From assembly GCF_008801915.1 (NCBI RefSeq), contig NZ_VZOV01000006.1:124001-188000 (forward strand): 64,000 bases of DNA. Direction: 5' to 3'. The notes under the pieces were generated by a model. It had not been told where the DNA came from, searched no databases, and saw only the letters and a program-made list of their open reading frames with translations. Source of the DNA: Cupriavidus gilardii. GTDB lineage: Bacteria; Pseudomonadota; Gammaproteobacteria; Burkholderiales; Burkholderiaceae. The position numbers and the translations under genes were made by a program. Within the stretch, counting starts at the first letter, position 1. Each line of letters starts with the position of its first letter. Positions 37,889 to 47,115 of the stretch are shown here, piece after piece.

Positions 37889-40800
37889 TTACTGCTGCGC
37901 GGCCGACTGCTGCGCGTCCATCGTGACCTCGCGGCCGCCGGTCTCGACCAGCACCATCGGGCCCTGCGGCAGCGGCGGCAGCGGCTTGCGCTCGCGCGGC
38001 ACACGCGGCGCCGGCACGATGCGCGCGGCGGCTTCCTGCGCGGCACGGTACTTGGCGCTGTCGGTGTGCACCCACTGCAGGCCGGCTGCGTTCAGCATCG
38101 GCTCGAGCGCATCGGCCGACAGCGGCGCCACAGCGGCGGCAGGGGCAGCCTGTGGCTGCTGTGCTGCCGGGGCGTTGACCGCCTCGGGGGCGGGTTTGGC
38201 GACCGCTTCCGCGGGGGCTTGCTGCACGGCTTCGGCGGCCGGTGCCGGCGCGGCTTCCCGGGCGAGCTCGGTCGGCACGTCGGCCGTTGCTTCGGCGGTG
38301 GCTTCGGCCGCAGCGTCGGCCGTCACCGCGGTGGCCGCTTGCGCGGGCACTGCGTCGGCGGCTGCCGTGGCAGGCGCTTGGGGTGCGGGGGCGGTCGGGG
38401 CGACGGCTTCGGCCGGCGACACCTGGGTCGCGGCCGAGCTGCCCGGCGCCAGTTCGGCGGCGATCACCGGAGCGGGGGCCGGCTCGGCCGGCACGGCCTG
38501 GGTCGGCATCGCGGCGGTCGGTGCGACGCCCGCGGTTTCCGCTTCCGCGGCCGCGACCGCGGCGACCGGCACCGGCGTCACGCCGGCAGCCTCGCCGGCT
38601 TCGGCCAGCGCCTGGCCGGTGGCCGGCATGGCGGCCATCGTGCCGCTGGTCTGGCCCTCGGCGCCTTCGGCCTCCGCAGCCTCGGCGGCTTCGGTGGCTT
38701 CCGTGGCGGCGCCTTCCTCGCGCTCGCGGCGATAGCGGTTGCGGCCGCGGCGATTGCGGCGGCGACGCTCTTCGCCTTCGCCGTTCTCGGCGGTGTCTGC
38801 GGTTTCCGGCAGTTCGGCGCGGACCGCGCCGGCCTCGTCGGTCAGTGCAGCCACCGGCACCGGCTGGGTCGGCACGCCCGCTTCCACGTCGGTCAGCTCG
38901 GCATCGGCGGCGCGCGCCTCGCTGCGCTCACGCTGCCGTTCGCGCTGGCGCTCGCGGCGTTCCTGGTTGCGTTCGCGGCGGTTCTCGCTGCGCTCCGTCC
39001 GTTCACCGCGTTCGCCTTGCACGGCGTCCGGCTGGCGGGCTTCGGCCTGCGCCGGCTGCGCCTCGCCTTGGCGCGGCTGACGGGGCTGACGCTCGGCGCG
39101 ATCGCCACGCTCGCCGCGTTCCACCCGCTCACCGCGTTCGGCGCGCTCGCCGCGTTCGGCACGCTGGCCACGGCCGGCCTGGCGCTCGCCGCGTTCGGCG
39201 CGGTCGCCACGTTCCGCGCGCTCGGTGCGATCGCCACGCTCGCCGCGTTCACTGCGTTGGCCACGTTCGCCACGCTGGCCGCGCTCGCGCCGGCTGCCTT
39301 CGCCATTGCCGCCGGTACGGGCTTCCGTCGCGGCGGGCTTGGCCGGCTGCACCGGAGCCGGTGCAGGACGGGCGCCGAACAGGCCCTTGAGCCAGGCGAT
39401 GAAGCCGCCGCTGCCGATCGGCTGCGTCGCCGCGGCCGGAGCGGCCGGCTTGGCCGCCGGGGCTTCCTGGCGCGGAGCGCGCTCGGGGCGGGGCACCGAA
39501 ACCGGCGCCGGCTGCTCGGGGGTGATGCCCTTGACCGCGGCTTCCTGGCGCGGCTTGGCGTCTTCCTTCTTGCGGCTGCTGTAGCTGGTGTCCGCCTCCA
39601 GTTCCTTGGCGGCGGCCTCGGCCATCCGGTAGCTGGCGGTGCTTTCTTCCAGGCGCGGATCGTCGTGGCGCAGGCGCTCGAGCTTGTAGTGCGGCGTTTC
39701 CAGATGCTTGTTCGGGATCAGCAGCACGTTGACCTTGAAGCGCAGCTCGATCAGGTTGATGTCCTGGCGCTTCTCGTTGAGCAGGAAGGCGGCGACCTCG
39801 ACCGGCACCTGGCAGTGGATCGCGGCGGTGTTTTCCTTCATCGCCTCTTCCTGGATGATGCGCAGCACCTGCAGGGCGGACGATTCGGTATCGCGGATAT
39901 GGCCGGTGCCGTTGCAGCGCGGGCAGGTGATATGCGAGCCCTCGGACAGCGACGGACGCAGGCGCTGGCGCGACAGCTCCATCAGGCCGAAGCGGCTGAT
40001 CTTGCCCATCTGCACGCGCGCGCGGTCATGGCGCAGCGCGTCCTTCAGCCGCGTCTCGACGTCCTTCTGCGCCTTGTTCGACTCCATGTCGATGAAGTCG
40101 ATGACGATCAGGCCGCCCAGGTCGCGCAGGCGCAGCTGGCGGGCGATCTCGTCGGCCGCCTCCAGGTTGGTGCGCAGCGCCGTTTCCTCGATGTCGGCGC
40201 CCTTGGTGGCGCGCGCCGAGTTGACATCGACCGAGACCAGCGCCTCGGTGTGGTCGATCACGATGGCGCCGCCGGAGGGCAGCATCACCATGCGGGAATA
40301 CGCCGATTCGATCTGGTGTTCGATCTGGAAACGCGAGAAGAGGGGCACGTCGTCCCGATATTTCTTCACGCGGTTCATGTTGTCGGGCATCACCACGCTC
40401 ATGAAGGCGCGGGCCTGCTCGTAGATGTCGTCGGTGTCGATCAGGATCTCGCCGATGTCCGGCTGGAAGTAATCGCGGATCGCGCGGATCACCAGGCTCG
40501 ATTCGAGATAGATCAGCAGCGGCGCCTTGTTGTCGAGCGCGGCGCCGTCGATGGCCTTCCACAGTTGCAGCAGGTAGTTCAGGTCCCACTGCAGTTCCTC
40601 GGCCGAGCGGCCGATGCCCGCAGTGCGGGCGATGATGCTCATGCCGTCGGGCACGGTCAGCTGCGCCATCGTCTCGCGCAGCTCCTGGCGGTCTTCGCCT
40701 TCGATGCGGCGCGACACGCCGCCACCACGCGGGTTGTTCGGCATCAGCACCAGGTAGCGGCCGGCCAGCGAGATGAAGGTGGTCAGCGCCGCGCCCTTGT

Positions 40801-41128
40801 TGCCGCGCTCTTCCTTCTCGACCTGGACGATCAGTTCCTGGCCCTCGTGCAGCGCGTCCTGGATGCGCGCGTTGCGCACGTCGACGCCTTCCTTGAAGTA
40901 GGCGCGGGCCACTTCCTTGAACGGCAGGAAGCCGTGACGCTCTTCGCCGTAGTTGACGAAGCACGCTTCGAGCGACGGCTCGATGCGGGTGATCACGCCC
41001 TTGTAGATATTGCCCTTGCGCTGCTCGCGCCCGGCGGTCTCGATATCGATGTCGATCAGCTTCTGACCGTCGACGATGGCGACGCGCAATTCCTCCTGCT
41101 GCGTCGCATTGAACAGCATGCGTTTCAT
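37889..41128 (-). CDS. rne: Ribonuclease E
   Basis: RNase E is the main endonuclease of mRNA decay and rRNA/tRNA processing and the scaffold of the degradosome. The 1079-residue protein starts [18 protein letters not shown]. It has the S1 domain (about residues 35-125), the DNase-I-like catalytic region with metal Asp residues in [11 protein letters not shown] and [11 protein letters not shown], and the zinc-link CPRCNGTG near residue 402. The C-terminal half is disordered: an RGER/RAER-rich arginine region (about 600-740), then an Ala/Pro/Val-rich stretch and a conserved tail ([13 protein letters not shown]). The ATG at 41128 is preferred to an upstream open extension of 39 codons. It is divergent from rluC, as in E. 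coli. Confidence 0.96.
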   Translation of the reverse strand: MKRMLFNATQQEELRVAIVDGQKLIDIDIETAGREQRKGNIYKGVITRIEPSLEACFVNYGEERHGFLPFKEVARAYFKEGVDVRNARIQDALHEGQELIVQVEKEERGNKGAALTTFISLAGRYLVLMPNNPRGGGVSRRIEGEDRQELRETMAQLTVPDGMSIIARTAGIGRSAEELQWDLNYLLQLWKAIDGAALDNKAPLLIYLESSLVIRAIRDYFQPDIGEILIDTDDIYEQARAFMSVVMPDNMNRVKKYRDDVPLFSRFQIEHQIESAYSRMVMLPSGGAIVIDHTEALVSVDVNSARATKGADIEETALRTNLEAADEIARQLRLRDLGGLIVIDFIDMESNKAQKDVETRLKDALRHDRARVQMGKISRFGLMELSRQRLRPSLSEGSHITCPRCNGTGHIRDTESSALQVLRIIQEEAMKENTAAIHCQVPVEVAAFLLNEKRQDINLIELRFKVNVLLIPNKHLETPHYKLERLRHDDPRLEESTASYRMAEAAAKELEADTSYSSRKKEDAKPRQEAAVKGITPEQPAPVSVPRPERAPRQEAPAAKPAAPAAATQPIGSGGFIAWLKGLFGARPAPAPVQPAKPAATEARTGGNGEGSRRERGQRGERGQRSERGERGDRTERAERGDRAERGERQAGRGQRAERGERAERGERVERGERGDRAERQPRQPRQGEAQPAQAEARQPDAVQGERGERTERSENRRERNQERRERQRERQRERSEARAADAELTDVEAGVPTQPVPVAALTDEAGAVRAELPETADTAENGEGEERRRRNRRGRNRYRREREEGAATEATEAAEAAEAEGAEGQTSGTMAAMPATGQALAEAGEAAGVTPVPVAAVAAAEAETAGVAPTAAMPTQAVPAEPAPAPVIAAELAPGSSAATQVSPAEAVAPTAPAPQAPATAAADAVPAQAATAVTADAAAEATAEATADVPTELAREAAPAPAAEAVQQAPAEAVAKPAPEAVNAPAAQQPQAAPAAAVAPLSADALEPMLNAAGLQWVHTDSAKYRAAQEAAARIVPAPRVPRERKPLPPLPQGPMVLVETGGREVTMDAQQSAAQQ

Positions 41129-41967
41129 CGCAAACCCTCGTTCCAATGCCGCGGCCGGCACCAGGGGTGCCGCGCGGCGTTTCGAAAGCACGCGAGGAAG
41201 CGAGAGGTGGCGTGAGAATTGCCGAAGGCGCCGGGGCGAATGCAAGCCGCCGGCTGGGCGCGGGTGAAAGAGAGAGACGTCGGCGCGCTGCGCGGGTTCG
41301 GACCGCCATGCCGGCCATGCGCGAGCTGCGCGCAGGGTCAGGCGGCGATATCGGACGGAGGCCGGGGTACGGGGGAGGGCAGCGACGACAGGATGCCGCT
41401 TGCGCTTCGGCTCGCACCGGGGCCGGCCACGAACGGCCAGGACGCGTCAAAGAGCAAGGTTGTCGGACGCGGCGGCATGCCACCACGACCTGAGCGACCG
41501 ACAAGGCAGGCGCACCTGCTGCTTGTTGGAGTTCTGCGACCGGGCGCCGCGATTGTCACCATGTCGTCGATCAGGCGAGGGGCCAGGCAACCGGCCGGCA
41601 CCGATTTCCGGTGCGGCGGGACTTTCTCTCACCGAAGCGAATGCCGTATCGGCATCCGCCATCAAATTCTGTTCTACCTGAACACTCTGCTCCCACGTGA
41701 ACCGAGTCCGCGCCGAACCCGCCTTTGGGCGGTTTTCCTGCGCACAGCCGGTACCGTGCGTGCTGCTTGTTACTTGATTTACTGCGACGGGCCGCCAGCG
41801 GAGCTGTCGGCCCGTACCGCCACTTTGCCCGTCCGGCGCCTGCGGATTACGCGATGGCGGGGGACCGGGCCGGGCCAGCGGTGACCCGAAGTGTAAAATG
41901 CGACAATTCGCTTACACCGCTTGCGCTGCCGGCTATGGCCGGGGTAGCGCGGAAATTATATTTGAAA
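41129..41967. other. Long divergent intergenic region rne-rluC (839 bp)
   Basis: No coding frame with family character was found. The rne side probably contains a long 5' leader; in E. coli a 361-nt leader lets RNase E control its own mRNA. A minus-strand TATAAT (41960-41955) and a plus-strand TAAAAT (41894-41899) are the best -10 candidates. Several GC-rich short hairpins are possible, but I could not match them to the E. coli leader stems by eye. Confidence 0.6.
41894..41899 (+). promoter_or_regulatory. Possible -10 box of rluC
   Basis: TAAAAT within AGTGTAAAATGCGAC, 69 bp before the rluC ATG. Similar TAAAAT boxes precede acpP, rpoE and lepA in this window. No clear -35 is present. Confidence 0.4.
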
Positions 41968-42999
41968 ATGAATGAGTTACGCCATCGAATTGAAAAAGAG
42001 GTGCGATCCGGCACGGATGCGCCCCAGGTGGCGTATGTGACCATCGGGGAAGACGCCGACGGTCAGCGGATCGACAACTACCTGCTGCGGGTGGCCAAGG
42101 GCGTGCCCAAGAGCCACGTCTACCGGATCCTGCGCTCCGGCGAAGTACGGGTCAACAAAGGCCGCGTCGACGCCACCTATCGGCTGAAGCTGGGCGACGT
42201 TGTGCGCATTCCGCCACTTCGTGTGGCGACGGCCGCCGCATCGGATACCTACGTGCCCGCGGCCTCGTTCCCGGTGCTGTTCGAGGACGCCCATCTGCTG
42301 GTGATCGACAAGCCGGCCGGCGTGGCGGTCCATGGCGGCTCCGGCGTGGCCTTCGGCGTCATCGAGCAGCTGCGCCAGGCACGCCCCGAGGCCCGCTTCC
42401 TGGAACTGGTGCACCGGCTCGACCGCGAAACCTCGGGCATCCTGTTGCTGGCCAAGAAGCGCGCCGCGCTGGTGCATCTGCACCAGCAGATCCGCGACAA
42501 TGCGATGGACAAGCGCTATTTCGCCTGCGTCGCCGGCGAATTCGGCCACAACCGCCAGCACGCCCGCTTCCCGCTGTTCAAGTACACCACGCCGGACGGC
42601 GAGCGCCGCGTGCGCGTGCAGGCCGACGGCCAGCCCTCGCATACGGTGTTCAACCGCGTCGCCTCCTTCCCCGGCTACACGCTGCTGGAGGCCGAGCTCA
42701 AGACCGGCCGCACCCACCAGATCCGCGTGCACCTGGCTCAGCTCGGCTTTCCGATCGTCGGTGACGACAAGTACGGCGACTTCGCGCTGAACAAGGCGCT
42801 GGCCCGCGCCGGCGCCAGGCCGGGCCTGAAGCGGATGTTCCTGCACGCGCACCGGCTGACGTTCGTGCATCCGGGCAGCGGCCAGGCGCTGACGCTGAGC
42901 GCGCCGCTGCCGGACGAGTGCGAAACGTTCCTGCGGCAGCTCAGGCAGATCGGGCAGGCGGGACTGCCCGATCCGGCTTCCGCGACCCCATCCCCGTAG
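41968..42999 (+). CDS. rluC: 23S rRNA pseudouridine synthase (RluC type)
   Basis: RluC makes pseudouridines 955, 2504 and 2580 in E. coli 23S rRNA. The 343-residue protein has an N-terminal S4 RNA-binding domain (QRIDNYLLRVAKGVPKSHVYRILRSGEVRVN, split here across residues 33-63). The catalytic domain has the Asp motif VHRLDRETSGILLLAKK and the region LKTGRTHQIRVHL. The ATG at 41968 is used. A TTG two codons earlier, better spaced from GGAAAT, and an ATG at 41935 are alternatives. The divergent partner is rne, as in E. coli. Confidence 0.94.
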   Translation: MNELRHRIEKEVRSGTDAPQVAYVTIGEDADGQRIDNYLLRVAKGVPKSHVYRILRSGEVRVNKGRVDATYRLKLGDVVRIPPLRVATAAASDTYVPAASFPVLFEDAHLLVIDKPAGVAVHGGSGVAFGVIEQLRQARPEARFLELVHRLDRETSGILLLAKKRAALVHLHQQIRDNAMDKRYFACVAGEFGHNRQHARFPLFKYTTPDGERRVRVQADGQPSHTVFNRVASFPGYTLLEAELKTGRTHQIRVHLAQLGFPIVGDDKYGDFALNKALARAGARPGLKRMFLHAHRLTFVHPGSGQALTLSAPLPDECETFLRQLRQIGQAGLPDPASATPSP

Positions 43000-43053
43000 C
43001 CGGACGACATCGTTATCCGTCCCGGCAGCCCCATTTTTTCGATCGAGAACCCC

Positions 43054-43713
43054 ATGGCCCGGCAACGCTTCGACCTGATCGTCTTCGACTGGGATGGAAC
43101 CCTGATGGATTCCACCCCGACCATCGCCAAGTGCATCCAGCTGGCGAGCCGCGACCTGGGCCTGCCGGTGCCCGACGAGGACGCCGCCCGCCACGTGATC
43201 GGCCTCGGGCTGAAGGACGCGCTCGAATATGCGATTCCGACGCTGGATCCGGTCGACTATCCGCGCCTGGCCGAGCGCTATCGCTACCATTTCCTGACGC
43301 GCGACGCCGAACTGGTGCTGTTCGAGGGCGTGCGGGACATGCTCGAGGCGCTGCGCGGCCAGCACTATTTCCTCGGCGTCGCCACCGGCAAGACCCGCGT
43401 CGGACTGCAGCGGGCGCTGGCCGCCACCGGTCTGACGGCGCTCTTCGACGCCACGCGCTGCGCCGACGAGACCTTCTCCAAGCCGCATCCGGCGATGCTG
43501 CACGAGCTGACCCGCGAGCTGGGCCAGGACATGGCGCGCACGGTGATGATCGGCGACACCACGCACGACCTGCAGATGGCGGTCAACGCCGGCGCCCACG
43601 GCATCGGCGTCTGCTATGGCGCCCACCCGGCCGATTCGCTGCGCGCGATGACGCCGCTGCACTGCGCCAGTTCGATCGCCGACCTCAGCGACTGGCTGCA
43701 TACCCATGGCTGA
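43054..43713 (+). CDS. HAD-family phosphatase (phosphoglycolate-phosphatase-like)
   Basis: This 219-residue protein is a class IA HAD hydrolase. The nucleophile Asp12 and acid/base Asp14 are in VFDWDGTLMD, motif II is ATGKT, the Lys is in FSKPHP and motif IV is MIGDTTHDLQMA. The cap domain is helical. It may act on phosphoglycolate or other small phosphates; sequence does not settle this. It lies 54 bp after rluC, and its stop overlaps the start of the Rieske gene by 8 bp. Confidence 0.9.
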   Translation: MARQRFDLIVFDWDGTLMDSTPTIAKCIQLASRDLGLPVPDEDAARHVIGLGLKDALEYAIPTLDPVDYPRLAERYRYHFLTRDAELVLFEGVRDMLEALRGQHYFLGVATGKTRVGLQRALAATGLTALFDATRCADETFSKPHPAMLHELTRELGQDMARTVMIGDTTHDLQMAVNAGAHGIGVCYGAHPADSLRAMTPLHCASSIADLSDWLHTHG

Positions 43714-44149
43714 TTCCGGCCCTGACACCGGTCCGCTGGCGAATACCCCGGCCCTGCCGGTCCAGGCGCGCCGGCTGTGCGCGGCGGACGAACTGGTCGA
43801 AGGCGGCGTCGGCGTGCGCTTCACGGTTGCGGTCGGGGGCCGGGAGATCGGCGCCTTCGCGGTGCGCTTCGAGGGGCAGGTCCATGGCTATCTGAATCAG
43901 TGCGCCCATGTGCCGATGGAGCTCGACTGGCAGGAAGGCCACTTTTTCGAGTCGTCGGGCCTATACTTGATGTGCGCCACACATGGCGCGACCTATGCGC
44001 CCGACAGCGGACTGTGCGTCGGCGGACCGTGCCGCGGCGCGTCGCTGGCCAAGCTGCGCGTCGAGGAGCGCGACGGCGCCGTCTACTGGATACCGGAGTC
44101 GCCGTACGACGATCCGCCCTCGCTGCCGTCGCCACCGCCCGTCCCGTAA
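43706..44149 (+). CDS. Rieske [2Fe-2S] domain protein
   Basis: The 147-residue protein has one Rieske domain. The cluster ligands are Cys and His in QCAHVPM and Cys and His in MCATHGATYAP, with GGPCRGASL after them. It resembles free-standing Rieske proteins rather than dioxygenase or cytochrome bc1 subunits, having no membrane helix. The partner protein is unknown. The ATG overlaps the end of the HAD gene (ATGGCTGA), which suggests coupled translation. Confidence 0.9.
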   Translation: MADSGPDTGPLANTPALPVQARRLCAADELVEGGVGVRFTVAVGGREIGAFAVRFEGQVHGYLNQCAHVPMELDWQEGHFFESSGLYLMCATHGATYAPDSGLCVGGPCRGASLAKLRVEERDGAVYWIPESPYDDPPSLPSPPPVP

Positions 44150-44260
44150 GCGGGCACGCCGCGGCCGCGCATCGGCATCGCTTTTTTTGACGGGAAACCT
44201 TCGGGCTCCAGCGCAACGTCGGCCACGTCCGCGCAGCGGCGCCCGTTCGAGAGTATTTGC

Positions 44261-45427
44261 ATGACAGATCAGAACAAACCGCCGGTGAATCCGAACGAGC
44301 CGGATGCCGAGCCGGGCCGCGGCGACGAGAGCCCGGGCGGGCGCGGCGCCGGCGAGCGGCTCGAAACCGCGCGCCACGCCGATTACCCGCTGGAGGCCGA
44401 GGTCCGCGATGCCGAGGCCGCCGCGCGTCGCGAGTCGGTCGAGCGCAAGGCGCGGCTCAAGGGCGAGTCGGCCGGGCCGGTCAAGACCGGCGCCGGCTGG
44501 GAGCGCGATGTGCTCGAACGCGTGCTGATGGCCACGCTGCGCGAGCAGCGGGCGGCGCGCCGCTGGAAGATCTTCTTCCGCCTGGCCGGCTTCGCGCTGT
44601 TCGCGCTGGTGCTGTTCTCGCTGTTCGACTTCAAGACCGACGGCGCCATTACCAGCGGCCGGCATACGGCGATGGTCACGCTGGAGGGCGAGATCGCCGC
44701 CGGCACGCCGGCCAGTGCCGAGTCGATCAACGCATCGCTGCAGGCCGCCTTCGCCGATGCCAACGCGGCCGGCGTGATCCTGAAGATCAATTCCCCGGGC
44801 GGCTCGCCGGTGCAGGCCGGCATCATCAACGACGAGATCCAGCGCCTGCGCTCGCTGCATCCGTCCAAGCCGCTGTATGTCGTGGTCGAGGAAATCTGCG
44901 CGTCGGGCGGCTACTACGTCGCCGCCGCGGCCGACAAGATCTATGTCGACAAGGCCAGCATCGTCGGTTCGATCGGCGTGCTGATGGACGGCTTCGGCTT
45001 CACGGGTCTGATGGATAAGCTCGGCGTCGAGCGGCGGCTGTACACCGCGGGCGCCAACAAGGGCATGCTGGACCCGTTCTCGCCGGAATCGCCGCAGCAG
45101 AAGGCGTTCGCCGAGCAGATGCTGCGCCAGATCCACGAGCAGTTCATCGCAGTGGTCAAGGAAGGGCGCGGCAACCGGCTGAAAGACGATCCGACGCTGT
45201 TCTCGGGCCTGTTCTGGTCCGGCGAGCGCAGCATCGAGCTAGGCCTGGCCGACGGGCTGGGCAGCGCCGAGTCGGTGGCGCGCGACGTGCTGAAGGCCGA
45301 GGACATCGTCGACTACACGGTCAAGGAGAACATCGCCGAGCGCGTCGCCAAGCGCTTCGGCGCCGCGGTCGGGACCGCGGCCGCCAAGACCCTGATGTGG
45401 AGTTCGCGGCTGCAGTCGCTGTATTGA
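44261..45427 (+). CDS. sppA: Signal peptide peptidase SppA, 36-kDa type (S49 family)
   Basis: SppA degrades cleaved signal peptides in the inner membrane. The 388-residue protein has a Pro/Glu/Arg-rich cytoplasmic N-terminus, one membrane helix at about 103-124 and a periplasmic S49 protease domain. The probable nucleophile is Ser215 in CASGGYYVAAAADKIY, and the Lys general base is probably in AGANKGML. The oxyanion region is INSPGGSPVQAG. It is the last gene of the rluC-HAD-Rieske-SppA group, a trio also seen in other Burkholderiaceae. Confidence 0.92.
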   Translation: MTDQNKPPVNPNEPDAEPGRGDESPGGRGAGERLETARHADYPLEAEVRDAEAAARRESVERKARLKGESAGPVKTGAGWERDVLERVLMATLREQRAARRWKIFFRLAGFALFALVLFSLFDFKTDGAITSGRHTAMVTLEGEIAAGTPASAESINASLQAAFADANAAGVILKINSPGGSPVQAGIINDEIQRLRSLHPSKPLYVVVEEICASGGYYVAAAADKIYVDKASIVGSIGVLMDGFGFTGLMDKLGVERRLYTAGANKGMLDPFSPESPQQKAFAEQMLRQIHEQFIAVVKEGRGNRLKDDPTLFSGLFWSGERSIELGLADGLGSAESVARDVLKAEDIVDYTVKENIAERVAKRFGAAVGTAAAKTLMWSSRLQSLY

Positions 45428-45458
45428 CGCCGGCCGGCGCGTGGGGCAGCGCGGCCGT

Positions 45459-46190
45459 TCAGGCCGCCAGGATCGAGAAGATCGCCGGCCGCTTGTGCAA
45501 TTCCAGCCGGCCCGGCTGCCAGGCCGACAGCGGCTGCGTGACGATGGTCTCGGTCGGCAGCGTCAGGTCCACCGCGATCGACAGCAGCGTGGTGCCCGCG
45601 CAGGTGGTCTTCAGCGCCGCCAGCAGCGCCTCGTTGCGATACGGCGTCTCGATCCAGACCTGGGTCTGCCGGTGCTTGCGCGACCATTGCTCCAGTTCGC
45701 GCAGGCGCTGCGTGCGCTCGGCCGGATCGACCGGCAGATAGCCGTTGAAGGCAAAGCTCTGGCCGTTCAGCCCCGAGCCCATCACTGCCAGCAGGATCGA
45801 GCTGGGCCCGACCAGCGGCCGCACGCGCACGCCGCGCGCGTGAGCCAGCCGCACCAGATTGGCGCCGGGGTCGGCCACCGCCGGCACCCCGGCCTCCGAC
45901 AGCAGGCCCCCGTCGCGGCCGGCCAGCACCGGGGCCAGCAGCTCTGCCAGCGCGGCCTCGGGCGTATTGACGTTCAGCTCGCGGATCTCGATCTGCTGGA
46001 TCGGCCGCGCCAGCGGGCAGGTCTGCCCCAGCTTCTTCAGATAGGCGCGCGCGGTCTTGGCGTTTTCGGCGACCAGGTAGTCCAGGCTGGCGGCGATCTG
46101 CTGCACGTCGGCCGGGATCACGGCCGGCAGCGGGTCGGCCTCGTCGCGTTTGCCCAGCGTGTTGGGAATCAGGTATAGCGTGCCGCTCAT
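45459..46190 (-). CDS. RsmI-like SAM-dependent methyltransferase (tetrapyrrole methylase fold)
   Basis: This 243-residue protein belongs to the tetrapyrrole-methylase superfamily close to RsmI (16S rRNA 2'-O-C1402 methylase). It has GLLSEAGVPAVADPGANLVRLAH, VGPSSILLAVMGSGLNGQ, FNGYLPVD and WIETPYRNEALL. The N-terminus, LYLIPNTLGKRDEADPLP, lacks the canonical GNLxDI segment of RsmI, so it is more likely a paralogue than RsmI itself. It lies downstream of yceF, 41 bp apart on the same strand. Confidence 0.85.
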   Translation of the reverse strand: MSGTLYLIPNTLGKRDEADPLPAVIPADVQQIAASLDYLVAENAKTARAYLKKLGQTCPLARPIQQIEIRELNVNTPEAALAELLAPVLAGRDGGLLSEAGVPAVADPGANLVRLAHARGVRVRPLVGPSSILLAVMGSGLNGQSFAFNGYLPVDPAERTQRLRELEQWSRKHRQTQVWIETPYRNEALLAALKTTCAGTTLLSIAVDLTLPTETIVTQPLSAWQPGRLELHKRPAIFSILAA

Positions 46191-46231
46191 GGGCGGATGT
46201 CCTCGACAGCGGAGAGGGAAGGCCCGCGGAA

Positions 46232-46879
46232 TCAGGCCGTGAAGAAGGGATAGCCGGCGCGGCGCAGCATGCCGGTCAGCGCGATCAGCGGCAGGCCGAC
46301 CAGCGCGGTCGGATCGTCGGACTCGACGCGCGACAGCAGCGCAATGCCGAGTCCTTCCGATTTGGCGCTGCCGGCCACGTCATAGGGTTGCTCGAGCCGC
46401 AGATAGGCCTCCAGCTCGCTGTCGTCGAGCTCGCGAAAGGTCGCCAGCGTACGCACCTCCTCCAGCTGGACCTCGCCGCTGCGCCCGTCCAGCAGGCACA
46501 GCGCCGAATGGAACGTCACCGTGCGGCCGCGCATCCAGCGCAACTGCTCCAGTGCCCGCTCGTGCGAGCCCGGCTTGCCGACCTGGACGCCGTCCAGCGT
46601 GGCGACCTGGTCGGAGCCGATCACCAGCGCGCCGGGGTGACGGGCGGCGATCGCCTCTGCCTTGCGGCGCGACAGACGCAGCGCGGTCGCCTCCGGCGCC
46701 TCGCCGGCCAGCGGCGTCTCGTCGATGTCCGGCACGTCGATCTCGAACGGAATGCGCAGGCGCTCCAGCAGCTCGCGGCGATAGCGCGAGCTCGAGCCAA
46801 GAATCAGCCTGGGGGCCGCGGCCGGCGCCGAGGGAAGCGGTGCCGCGGATGGCGCGGCGGGTGTCACGGCGGAAGACAT
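46232..46879 (-). CDS. yceF: Maf-like nucleotide pyrophosphatase, YceF type (7-methyl-GTP)
   Basis: YceF hydrolyses modified nucleotides such as m7GTP to monophosphates. The 215-residue protein has an Ala/Pro-rich start, then LILGSSSRYRRELLERL, DETPLAGE, VIGSDQVATLDG and SDDPTALVGLPLIALTGMLRR. The pattern after the P-loop and at the end matches E. coli YceF better than YhdE. In E. coli yceF is also next to yceD-rpmF-plsX. The ATG at 46879 is preferred to a long upstream open extension in the intergenic region. Confidence 0.92.
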   Translation of the reverse strand: MSSAVTPAAPSAAPLPSAPAAAPRLILGSSSRYRRELLERLRIPFEIDVPDIDETPLAGEAPEATALRLSRRKAEAIAARHPGALVIGSDQVATLDGVQVGKPGSHERALEQLRWMRGRTVTFHSALCLLDGRSGEVQLEEVRTLATFRELDDSELEAYLRLEQPYDVAGSAKSEGLGIALLSRVESDDPTALVGLPLIALTGMLRRAGYPFFTA

Positions 46880-46930
46880 ATAAGTGATTGAAGCGAAAGA
46901 GGAATGCGCAACAGGCAAGCGCTGGCGACT

Positions 46931-46960
46931 TTGACTGCGGCTCGGATTTCGACGTATAAT
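46931..46960 (+). promoter_or_regulatory. Sigma-70 promoter of yceD-rpmF
   Basis: TTGACT (46931-46936) and a perfect TATAAT (46955-46960) are 18 bp apart. The expected start point leaves a leader of about 150 nt before the yceD ATG at 47116. This leader has GC-rich self-complementary strings (CCGCGCAGG..., GCCTCGTGCGGCG) that may fold. Confidence 0.88.
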
Positions 46961-47115
46961 CACGCGTTTTACCGCGCAGGCATCCGCCGCGTGGTGTCCT
47001 GCCAGCGCCTCGTGCGGCGTAATGCGGAGGCCTCGCCACTCGATGGCCGCTGCGGCGACAGGACCAGCGTTCAGCAGCATTGCCAGCGCCCTGCATCACA
47101 GGCGCACCCAGCGAC

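Noticed and set aside
38066..41215. A 1049-codon open frame antisense to rne
   Set aside because: The translation is low-complexity and mirrors the codon bias and repeats of rne. Long antisense frames are expected in very GC-rich genes; no start signal or domain was seen.
41725..41967. A longer rluC reaching into the rne-rluC gap
   Set aside because: The extra residues have no S4-domain character and would cover the probable rluC -10 box.
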